64,000 bases of DNA from Bacteroidota bacterium. GTDB lineage: Bacteria > Bacteroidota > Rhodothermia > Rhodothermales > UBA10348. Positions 56,110-64,000 of the stretch are shown here, one piece after another. Within the stretch, counting starts at the first letter, position 1. Each line of letters opens with the position of its first letter. The position numbers and the translations under genes are program-made. The notes below the pieces were generated by a model. It did not search any database and was not told the DNA's origin. It saw only the letters and a program-made list of their open reading frames with translations. The stretch is taken from positions 40,767 through 104,766 of the forward strand of contig JAJCYQ010000023.1 in assembly GCA_029262835.1 (NCBI GenBank), in the 5' to 3' direction.

Positions 56110-58056
56110 TCAGAGGGTGAGAACTACGTGGATGCGGGCGGCCAGTTGCTCGTTGCCGGCATCCGGGTGCAGCGTAAGCGGCGTATCGGGCGCATTCAGC
56201 AGGGAGAGCGTCGCGGCAGCTGCATCTCCGAGAAGCCGTTTTGTTGCAGACAGCTCGCTGCGCACGAGCCACGGGCGCTCGGCGAGTGGTGAGTCGGCGC
56301 GGTCAGCGAATGTGCGCGGCGATTCGGCGGCGACGAAGAGGGACAGCCGAACACGCGGAATGGGGTCTACGCGGGCCGACAGGCCAAGTGTGTGTGGGGC
56401 CAAGCCGCTCGTGATCTGCCACCAGAGCACATTGCCGCGCGAAATCATGCGGCTGTAACGGTACCAGAGCGTGGCGTAGCGCGTGCCCGTGATGAGCGCG
56501 CTCGCGGCGACACCGCGCCCCACGAGCCCCGTTGACACATGGGACTCCCGGTTGAAGAAGCGTGGCCGCTCGCGCTGCTGGTCCACGCGTCGCGTCGCCG
56601 TGAGGCCTTTTGTGTCGCGAAACGTAGCCGAAAACTGCATGTCGCGTACCAGGCGACCGGCCGCGCCCGACAGGCGGCGGAGCGTCACGTCGGCGGTGAT
56701 TTCCACGCGCTGACGCCGCGTCGAAAAGCCAGGGTCCGATGTAATACCGACATACGGTTCGTCTGGCAGGAAATCCCCGAACGGGGCGCCGGCGCGCGTG
56801 AGGGAGAGGAGCGAAAGTCCGGTGTCGACATCGGCGCGTTCGGCGTAGAGGCGAAGGCTCGCGGCGGCCGATGGTGCCTGGATAAAGCGCAGCGTGAGCT
56901 GTCCAGCGGCTGACAGCGGCGCCCGCAGTTGCAGCGACGGGTGCCTCATGGACAGGTGCACGGCCGCGTCAACATCCGAGGAGGTGACTTCGAGGCGGGC
57001 CGCTGGAGATGTGTCGAGGATGCGTACGCCGCCGGAAGTCGTTTCCGTCGCGCGCAGCCCCGCCTCGAGGCGCCAGCAGCGGCGGTCGTCGCACCTTCGC
57101 AGCCAGGCGTTTCCACCGCCCTGCTGCACGCGGATGTCTGTCGGGGCATCAATACGCAGGGGACGGGATGCCACGGCAAGATCCCGGCCCCAGCCGCGGG
57201 CTCCGACAGTCCATTGGGCGGCTGGCCGATTCGCGCGCCGAGCGGAGGAATGTCCGGGCGGAGCCCGCGTTATGATCCGCGATACCTCCAGGATGCCAGA
57301 AAAGTCTTCTTCCTCCGTCGGCCACTCCCGGCCGAACTCAGGAATGAAGCGGAAGTCGCGCTGGAGCCTCGCGTGCGCCAGTGTGGACACGGTCCAGGCG
57401 CCGGGCGCTGCATCCATCCGAATCCAGGGAGCGTGGATGCGTACGCGCGGCCGGTCGGTGCCGTTGTAGGAGGACCAGACGCGGTTGGACAGAGCGGGAT
57501 CGGTCATGTGGTGTTCGTCGAACCGGTATCCGGCTTCCATGTGTAGTGCCTCGCGCGTGGATGAGGCCACGAGTTCCATGGCAGGGCCGCTCCGATCCAC
57601 GTTCCGGTCGTCGGCCTTCTGGAAACGGGCAGGGCCGGGATCGCCCGTTTCGTTGAGGGCAGATAACGAGAAACGGAGGTGACGACCTGCCTCGCGCCGG
57701 CTGCGTATGCGGATGGTGCCATCGGACGCGGCGTGGCCCGCGGCGAGGAACCACGCGGGGTCATGGAAGAGGGAATCAACGGCCGCTGTAGCGAACGGGA
57801 GGGCGTTCCAGGGAACGTCGCCAAGGAACGTATGCGCGACGGGAAGGCCATCGACAATAACCTGGGTGGGCCCGGAAAGGGGACCCTCGAGGCCCCGGCC
57901 GTGGACGTCCAGATGGAAGCGGTCGAGCGACGTGGATGCAAGTCCCGGCAGATTGCGGATGAGGTCCGAAGGCCGGTTCTGGGCCGCGGCCTGCAGCGCG
58001 CTGGAGGCCAGAAGGACCACGAGCGCCAGGAATATGGCACGTGCCCAGTGGTTCAT
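56110..58056 (-). CDS. TonB receptor plug-like/beta-barrel outer membrane protein
   Basis: Signal peptide; RPSDLIRNLPGLASTSLDRFHLDVHGRGLEGPLSGPTQVIVDGLPV plug-like; long beta-rich remainder. Confidence 0.65.
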   Translation of the reverse strand: MNHWARAIFLALVVLLASSALQAAAQNRPSDLIRNLPGLASTSLDRFHLDVHGRGLEGPLSGPTQVIVDGLPVAHTFLGDVPWNALPFATAAVDSLFHDPAWFLAAGHAASDGTIRIRSRREAGRHLRFSLSALNETGDPGPARFQKADDRNVDRSGPAMELVASSTREALHMEAGYRFDEHHMTDPALSNRVWSSYNGTDRPRVRIHAPWIRMDAAPGAWTVSTLAHARLQRDFRFIPEFGREWPTEEEDFSGILEVSRIITRAPPGHSSARRANRPAAQWTVGARGWGRDLAVASRPLRIDAPTDIRVQQGGGNAWLRRCDDRRCWRLEAGLRATETTSGGVRILDTSPAARLEVTSSDVDAAVHLSMRHPSLQLRAPLSAAGQLTLRFIQAPSAAASLRLYAERADVDTGLSLLSLTRAGAPFGDFLPDEPYVGITSDPGFSTRRQRVEITADVTLRRLSGAAGRLVRDMQFSATFRDTKGLTATRRVDQQRERPRFFNRESHVSTGLVGRGVAASALITGTRYATLWYRYSRMISRGNVLWWQITSGLAPHTLGLSARVDPIPRVRLSLFVAAESPRTFADRADSPLAERPWLVRSELSATKRLLGDAAAATLSLLNAPDTPLTLHPDAGNEQLAARIHVVLTL

Positions 58057-58685
58057 TCGATCACCCGGCGAAGCCACGCGGGCATGGTGACGTCGATGAC
58101 AAGGCCAGCTGACACCTGTCCGAGGTCAATCCGCGGCGCCGTGAAGGTGCGAAGCAGCCCACCTTCCAGAAAGAGGGCGCCGCGGCGGGTGAGTTGAATG
58201 TCAGCCCGCACATGGGGCTCAATGGCGAATTCGCTCTCGCGCCGCTGTCCGGCCACCAGGTCGGCGTCGTCGAAGAGCATGAGCACATTGCCCGCGCGAA
58301 GACCTGCGCCCAGGACGAGGCGGGTGTGGGCATGCCATGTGGCGCGCCATCCGGCGTGCACAAAGAAGGCGGTCCAGTCGGGGAGCCCTTCCTGGTCACT
58401 GCGGAACGCGAGGCCGATGACGCCCGCGCCGAGCCGGCCGCGGCCGAGCGGCGTGGCCGCCTGGATACGGGCGCCGCCGCGTGGATTCCACGCGGCGGCG
58501 CCTGTTTGCCGGGCATTCAGCGAGGCACCCCCCGAGAGGTAGAGGCGACTGAAGGCCGGAGGTCTTGCGGTCGATGTCGTCTGGCGGGCCAGCACGCTGC
58601 AAGCGTCAGAAAGCGACGATGCGCCGGTGAAAAGAAGGGCGACCAGGTAGATTACGCAAAGACGCGGCCAGGCACTCCCAGTCAT
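58053..58685 (-). CDS. Predicted small beta-rich outer membrane/secreted protein
   Basis: Signal-like N-terminus; alternating beta-strand pattern; ATGA-type overlaps with both neighbours. Confidence 0.55.
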   Translation of the reverse strand: MTGSAWPRLCVIYLVALLFTGASSLSDACSVLARQTTSTARPPAFSRLYLSGGASLNARQTGAAAWNPRGGARIQAATPLGRGRLGAGVIGLAFRSDQEGLPDWTAFFVHAGWRATWHAHTRLVLGAGLRAGNVLMLFDDADLVAGQRRESEFAIEPHVRADIQLTRRGALFLEGGLLRTFTAPRIDLGQVSAGLVIDVTMPAWLRRVIE

Positions 58686-60202
58686 GGCTCAAGCCGGCCA
58701 GAGGCGTGCACGCGGAAGCCGATGGCGAGCGATCCGCGCACGTCCGTCTCACCGCCTGAGAGCGCGGGCCCAACGTCCGCGCGGGCAAACAGGCCGGACG
58801 CGTGCCATGCGAACAGGCGGGCAAACGGTCGGACCGTCCGGCGCGTGTTTCCTGTGAGTATGGAGGGCTCTGAGTCATCGGGAAAATCCGCGAGGAGGTC
58901 GTGTTCGCCCTGCCACCGGGCCTCAGCGCCGAGCCGGGTGTGAATCATGTAGTCATTGGCAGCCTTGACGTGGGCTATCCAGCCCTGCCAATCCACGGCA
59001 TCGGCCTGCTGCGCACCAATGCTCCGCAGCAGGTAGACGTAGCGCCCCTCGGGCTGGAATGTCTTGTAGGTGCGGGCGGCGACGGCGAGCCCGCGACCGC
59101 CTATGCTGAGCGACGGGCTGATCTGTGTTTCAGCGAAGGCCGACACGCCGAAAGAAATAGGCTCGCTCAGGTTGAGTACATCCACGTCGTCGAGCATGAA
59201 CTGCAGCGATGCGGCGCGCGTGGGCGTAGAATGCCTCACTTCAAGGCCGAGCAGGCCGTTGTTTTCCTCGTTCTTGGGCCTGTTGTCAATGCTGAACAGG
59301 CCCACGTTGAATGGATTGGCGAACTTGAGCGAGAAGCCGGCCGTGCCGCCCGAGTAGAGCGTGCTGTGCATGAGTGAAATGGACCACTCCGGATGGACAC
59401 GTATATCCAGTCTGTGGGCTGCGAGGAAGCGCCGCTCGGCTCCGACGGCGACCGAATCGTCACCCGCCGTGCCGGTGAAGCGCCCATCGGCCGTAATGCT
59501 GTCCAGTTCATTGAGGGAGGAGTGCAGCACGAGGCGCTCGCTGCCAAGTCTCAGTGCAATGTGATCCATGGGACGCGGATTATCAGACAGCATGAGTCCC
59601 TCGAGGCCGGGCGGCCCCCAGTGCTGCACCAGTCGGCCGAACGTGAGGCCGATAATGGACCCTTCGTACCGGATATACGTGTTTTCAGGACGGATCTGCC
59701 AGCGCAGCGCGGCATCGAGTGCGTCTACATCCCGCTCATAGAATCCATCGTGTCGCCAGCCGAACCCGGCCATCCAGCGGCCCCATCGGGCATAGGATTC
59801 ATATTGGACGAGTTGATACAGGTTGGCGTCCTGATCCGCGCCCGTCCGCAGTGGATCGAAGCCGTCCTGCGCTGTGAGGCGTCCTTCGGCGCGGACCCGG
59901 ATGCCCCAGTTGGCTGGGTGTCGATCGGCGGCCGGAAGCATTTGTGAGGCGAGCCGCGGGAGGGAGCCCGAAAGGCCCTCCAGGAGCTGCCTGGCGTCCC
60001 CTTCGGTGAGCGGGGCCTGCGTCCAGTTCCACTGGGGAGCGCCTCCACGCACAAGCAGTGGCCTGAGGACTTCCCAGACGGGATCGTCTGCAGGCAGCGG
60101 CGCGTCCTGCGCGCGCGCATCAGCCGTAAGGAGCGCGGTCGCCGCGACGAGGACGGTGAGAACAGTCAGATGGAGAGATCGGCGGCGCTCGGCGGAAAGC
60201 AT
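58682..60202 (-). CDS. Capsule assembly Wzi-like outer membrane protein
   Basis: RYEGSIIGLTFGRLVQHWGPPGLEGLMLSDNPRPMDHIALRLGSERLVLHSSLNELDS; signal peptide from 60202. Confidence 0.8.
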   Translation of the reverse strand: MLSAERRRSLHLTVLTVLVAATALLTADARAQDAPLPADDPVWEVLRPLLVRGGAPQWNWTQAPLTEGDARQLLEGLSGSLPRLASQMLPAADRHPANWGIRVRAEGRLTAQDGFDPLRTGADQDANLYQLVQYESYARWGRWMAGFGWRHDGFYERDVDALDAALRWQIRPENTYIRYEGSIIGLTFGRLVQHWGPPGLEGLMLSDNPRPMDHIALRLGSERLVLHSSLNELDSITADGRFTGTAGDDSVAVGAERRFLAAHRLDIRVHPEWSISLMHSTLYSGGTAGFSLKFANPFNVGLFSIDNRPKNEENNGLLGLEVRHSTPTRAASLQFMLDDVDVLNLSEPISFGVSAFAETQISPSLSIGGRGLAVAARTYKTFQPEGRYVYLLRSIGAQQADAVDWQGWIAHVKAANDYMIHTRLGAEARWQGEHDLLADFPDDSEPSILTGNTRRTVRPFARLFAWHASGLFARADVGPALSGGETDVRGSLAIGFRVHASGRLEP

Positions 60203-60292
60203 GTGGGCACTGTATGCAATGGACGACGGCCATAAGGTAGATACAGGAACGTAGCCACGCATGTCCGGTTTGTCAGGACCGGCTTTCGGATA

Positions 60293-61792
60293 TTGCTTTT
60301 TCACACCCATTCCCCATGCTGCGTGAGTAGACGTGTTGAACTGCTGGCCCTGATCCTGGTCGATGCCATTGCCGTGGCGGCGGCCAACGCCGTCTGGTAC
60401 AAGGCGCGTTTTGATTGGGACCTGCTCCCGGAGCCGGTGTTTCGACCGGCGGCCGGTGTGATCTGGCTCCTGGTAGCGCTGCTCACCGCTTTTTGGCTCC
60501 TCTTTTTCCTGTTCCTGGGGCTGTACAGAGAGCGCTACGCCGGGTCCCGGTTTGACGAGTTTGTCTCGATCCTGCAGGCGGCCACGCTCGGCATCCTGGT
60601 GCTCTTCTTTGTGCTTTTCATTGAGCAGCTCGACGCGCTCGGGGCGCGAACGAACCTCGCCGCGTACTGGTTTTCGATCGTCGTCTTCGTGTCATTCGGG
60701 CGTATACTGGTCCGTTCACTGCAGAAGGTGCTGATTCTCAAGGGGCGTGGACTGCACCGGGCGCTGATTGTGGGGTGGAGCGATACGCTCTATGCGCTGC
60801 ACGAGGAAGTGGCGCGCTACCCGGAAGCAGGTCTTGACATCGTGGGTGCGGTCCGGCTGGGGACGGGCGCACAGGCTTCGGGGAGCCCCGCGTCGGTCGA
60901 CGCAGCAACGGGCTCAGAGGTTGCTGACGTGAAAACGTCGGGGGACGGAGCGCCCCTTGCGCCCATTCCGTTTCACGATGTAGAGGATTTGCCGCACCTT
61001 ATTGATCGGCTCGAAATCCAGGATGTATTGATTGCGCTGGGATCGAGCGATGGGGAAGCGCTCATGCGGGTGCTGACGCTGTGCGACGGAAAGAATGTGC
61101 ACCTCAAGCTGGTACCCGATTTCTACAGCATCATCGGTGGCATGGCGCGCACGGAACACATGTATGGTCTACCACTGATAGAAGTGCAGCCTGAGCCCAT
61201 GCAGGTTTGGGAGTACGTCGTGAAGCGGCTGCTGGATATCCTTGTCTCGCTTTTGGTTCTGCTTGTTGGTCTTCCAATCTGGGTCATCGTTGGCACCCTG
61301 GTGCGCCTGACGAGCTCCGGTCCTGCCATTTACCGTCAGAAACGGATTGGTCGGCACGGCAAGCCGTTTACGATGTATAAATTCCGGACCATGACACATA
61401 ATGCCGAAGCCGCAACCGGCCCGGTCTGGGCGCAGGCCAATGATCCACGGTACACGGCGCTCGGCCGGTGGCTGCGCAAAACGCGCCTCGACGAGATCCC
61501 TCAGTTCGTGAATGTGCTTCGAGGCAACATGTCGCTCGTTGGTCCGCGTCCCGAGCGGCCGTATTTTGTGGAGAAGCTGGCGCGGGAAATCCCGCTCTAC
61601 AACCGGCGACATCGGGTCAAGCCGGGCATTACGGGCTGGGCGCAGGTCAAGTGGAAGTACGATACAAGCCTGGAAGATGTGCGTCAGAAAGTGAAATATG
61701 ACCTTTTTTACATTGAGAACATGAGTCTGAAGAGGGACTTTCAGATTCTGTTCCGGACCATCTATACGGCCCTGAGGGGAAGCGGACAGTGA
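60293..61792 (+). CDS. Sugar transferase (polyprenyl glycosylphosphotransferase, WbaP/WcaJ-like)
   Basis: N-terminal TM cluster; YRQKRIGRHGKPFTMYKFRTM; LRKTRLDEIPQFVNVLRGNMSLVGPRPERPYF. Confidence 0.94.
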   Translation: MLFHTHSPCCVSRRVELLALILVDAIAVAAANAVWYKARFDWDLLPEPVFRPAAGVIWLLVALLTAFWLLFFLFLGLYRERYAGSRFDEFVSILQAATLGILVLFFVLFIEQLDALGARTNLAAYWFSIVVFVSFGRILVRSLQKVLILKGRGLHRALIVGWSDTLYALHEEVARYPEAGLDIVGAVRLGTGAQASGSPASVDAATGSEVADVKTSGDGAPLAPIPFHDVEDLPHLIDRLEIQDVLIALGSSDGEALMRVLTLCDGKNVHLKLVPDFYSIIGGMARTEHMYGLPLIEVQPEPMQVWEYVVKRLLDILVSLLVLLVGLPIWVIVGTLVRLTSSGPAIYRQKRIGRHGKPFTMYKFRTMTHNAEAATGPVWAQANDPRYTALGRWLRKTRLDEIPQFVNVLRGNMSLVGPRPERPYFVEKLAREIPLYNRRHRVKPGITGWAQVKWKYDTSLEDVRQKVKYDLFYIENMSLKRDFQILFRTIYTALRGSGQ

Positions 61793-63747
61793 CCAGAGAA
61801 CAGGACCTTGAAGCGCTGTACCGCGCGCTTCTGACGCCTCGCCTGATCGAGGAGAAAATGCTCCGGCTCATCCGGCAGGGCCGGATTTCAAAATGGTTCA
61901 GTGGGTACGGGCAGGAGGCCATCGCCGTCGGCGTGACGTTCGAACTGGACGAGCGTGACTGGGTGCTTCCCATGCACCGAAACGTCGGTGTCTGGACAAC
62001 GCGGGGCGTACCGCTGCGGCCGCTGTTCTGCCAGCTCATGGGCCGCGAAGGCGGATACACGAAGGGGCGCGACAGGACGTTTCACTTCGGGCTGCCGTCG
62101 CACCATCTGGTCGGAATGATATCTCATCTGGCCGCCATGTTGCCCGTCGCTGGTGGTCTCGCGCTGGCATCCGTGCTCGATGGCGCACCGCGCGTAGCGG
62201 CCGCCTTTGTAGGGGAGGGAGCGACGCGCGAGGGCGATTTCCACGAGGCGCTGAGTCTGGCATCGGTCTGGAAGCTGCCGGTCATCTTCGTGGTCGAGAA
62301 CAATGGCTACGGACTCAGTACACCGACGCACCAGGCACTGCCGGAGCTGGACCTGTCGAAGAGCGGGCCCGCCTATGCCATGGCGTCCGAGCGCGTGGAC
62401 GGTAATGATGTCGAGGCGGTCCGGGCGGCGGTGCGGCGGGCCCGCGAGCGGGGCCTTCGCGGCGACGGCCCGACGCTGCTGGACCTCGAAACCTTTCGTA
62501 TGCGGGGACATGAGGAGGCTTCCGGTACCAGGTACGTTCCGCAGGAACTGATGGACGAATGGGCGACAAAGGACCCCATACAGCGCTTTGAGGAGGGACC
62601 GGCTTCAGCGCTCCCTGCCGAGCAGCGCACCCGGATCCGGGAGGAAATCGCGGCGGACGTGGATGAGGTCGCGGAATGGGCGCTTTCGCAGCCACATGTG
62701 ACAAGTGTGCCCGATGCCGAACGGCGCGACGTGTTTGCCCCGCAGGCGGAGCGCGGTGCATCTACCATAACTCCATCTGGCACAAGTGAAAAACGCTTCA
62801 TTGACGCCATCACAGACGGTCTCCGGGCGGCCATGGAGGAAGACCCCAGGACGGTTCTCATGGGGCAGGATATTGCCGAGTACGGCGGGGTATTCAAGGT
62901 CAGCGCCGGCTTTCTGGAGGCCTTCGGGGCAGACCGCGTGCGCAATACGCCCATCATTGAGAGCGGCGCGGTCGGCGCGGCCATGGGGCTGGCGCTCGGG
63001 GGGTACCGCGCGGTGCTTGAAATCCAGTATTTTGACTTTATTACGTGCGGCTTCAATCAGATCGTGAACAACCTGGCGACGACCCACTACCGCTGGGGGG
63101 CGCCGCTGAATGTGACGCTGCGTGCGCCAATCGGAGGTGGCATTGGGGCAGGCCCGTTCCACAGCCAGAGCATGGAAGCGTGGTTCTGCCACGTTCCGGG
63201 TTTGAAGGTGGTGTTTCCGTCCGATCCGGAAAGCGCGAAGGCGCTTCTTCTTGCCGCGATCGATGATCCCAATCCGGTCCTTTTTCTGGAGCACAAGAAG
63301 TTGTACCGGTCCATCAAGGGGGAGGTGCCCGATGCGCCGGTACGCATGCCGCTCGGCCGTGCGCGGCTTGTCAGACGTGGGGAGAAGGCCACGATCGTGA
63401 CCTGGGGCGTGGCCCGCTGGTGGGCCGAGGCGGCCGCCGCTGCAACGGGCATAGACGCGGACGTACTGGATCTGGGAACGCTCATTCCGTGGGATCGGGA
63501 GTCGGTCCTGGCCAGCGTCCGCAGAACGCATCGACTATTGGTGGTCCATGAGGCCTCGCGTACCGGAGGGTTCGGAGCAGAGATTGCGGCCGAAATCACG
63601 GAGCTGGCGTTTGAGTATCTCGATGCGCCTCCCATCCGGGTGGGGGCCGAAGACATGCCGGTTCCATTCTCCGTGGCACTGGAGTCTGATATTTTTTCGG
63701 CCGAATCGCGCGTCGCCAGCGCACTCGAGCGGCTGGTGGCGTACTAG
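61789..63747 (+). CDS. 2-oxoacid (branched-chain/pyruvate-type) dehydrogenase E1, alpha and beta fused
   Basis: Alpha: GEGATREGDFHEALSLASVWKLPVIFVVENNGYGLSTP; beta: VLMGQDIAEYGGVFKVSAGF..., GPFHSQSMEAWFCHVPGLKVVFPSDP; GTG start in a GTGA overlap. Confidence 0.93.
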   Translation: MTREQDLEALYRALLTPRLIEEKMLRLIRQGRISKWFSGYGQEAIAVGVTFELDERDWVLPMHRNVGVWTTRGVPLRPLFCQLMGREGGYTKGRDRTFHFGLPSHHLVGMISHLAAMLPVAGGLALASVLDGAPRVAAAFVGEGATREGDFHEALSLASVWKLPVIFVVENNGYGLSTPTHQALPELDLSKSGPAYAMASERVDGNDVEAVRAAVRRARERGLRGDGPTLLDLETFRMRGHEEASGTRYVPQELMDEWATKDPIQRFEEGPASALPAEQRTRIREEIAADVDEVAEWALSQPHVTSVPDAERRDVFAPQAERGASTITPSGTSEKRFIDAITDGLRAAMEEDPRTVLMGQDIAEYGGVFKVSAGFLEAFGADRVRNTPIIESGAVGAAMGLALGGYRAVLEIQYFDFITCGFNQIVNNLATTHYRWGAPLNVTLRAPIGGGIGAGPFHSQSMEAWFCHVPGLKVVFPSDPESAKALLLAAIDDPNPVLFLEHKKLYRSIKGEVPDAPVRMPLGRARLVRRGEKATIVTWGVARWWAEAAAAATGIDADVLDLGTLIPWDRESVLASVRRTHRLLVVHEASRTGGFGAEIAAEITELAFEYLDAPPIRVGAEDMPVPFSVALESDIFSAESRVASALERLVAY

Positions 63748-63847
63748 AAGCCCGTTGAAGACGTAGCGGGCCTCTCGAGCGAGGGTCTTGCGCGGCGAAG
63801 ACAAAGAAGGGCGACGACGCGATGCCATAGCATCGTGGAGGAGCCAT

Positions 63848-64000
63848 GATGCAGTATTCGCCCGCAACCCCCTCGCTCCCTTTGGGTTCGGGCGGCATGA
63901 CAGCATCTTTTGTGTCGTCACTCCTATGCGTAGCTATGGCTATGCAGACGTCGTGACTCCTTGAATCTGCTGTCATGGCGCTCCGAACGAGAGGTCCGCT
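63848..64000. repeat. Inverted repeat pair resembling dispersed intergenic elements (partial at window edge)
   Basis: TGCTGTCATG at 63896-63905 (minus) and 63968-63977 (plus); both arms continue with a similar (G/C)CGC(T)CCGAAC outward. Confidence 0.6.

Overview
The window is a GC-rich, gene-dense chromosomal segment. Its PorV-like proteins, T9SS-type C-termini, carboxypeptidase-regulatory TonB receptors and family mix suggest a Rhodothermales/Rhodothermota-type or other Bacteroidota-superphylum bacterium; this lineage call is inference. I see about 50 CDS, no rRNA, tRNA or CRISPR, and no intact transposon. Main blocks: (1) an envelope operon htrA-mpl-RND-adaptor-TolC plus a mannose-1-P guanylyltransferase; (2) a ~12.4 kb seven-gene minus-strand secretion/outer-membrane operon with two T9SS-like cargo proteins, a lipoprotein, a TonB receptor, a PorV-like protein, a beta-propeller lipoprotein and a T9SS-tagged EEP-fold nuclease/phosphatase; (3) a complete cbb3 oxidase locus ccoNOQP-GHIS divergent from a NarL/FixJ-type response regulator; (4) mdh, alkaline phosphatase, FKBP, glgA and a DEDDh-GIY-YIG-UvrC-like fusion; (5) a tandem GH18-like lipoprotein/secreted pair, SpmA/SpmB-like proteins, a CDF transporter and two NOL1/NOP2/Sun methyltransferases; (6) a Wzi-like/beta-barrel/plug-barrel outer-membrane trio divergent from a sugar transferase, then a fused 2-oxoacid dehydrogenase E1. 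Best leads: two covarying 17-bp dyads spaced exactly 42 bp in the cbb3/response-regulator promoter region; a stand-alone histidine-kinase-like protein that has lost its phospho-acceptor His and ATP-binding motifs; an RND pump with about six extra predicted TM helices; a methyltransferase with an export/lipoprotein signal; an intrinsic terminator abutting a start codon inside the T9SS operon; a perfect 31-bp AT-rich palindrome over the rsmB stop codon; and an inverted dispersed-repeat-like element at the right edge. No database search was possible, so all novelty claims are hypotheses.
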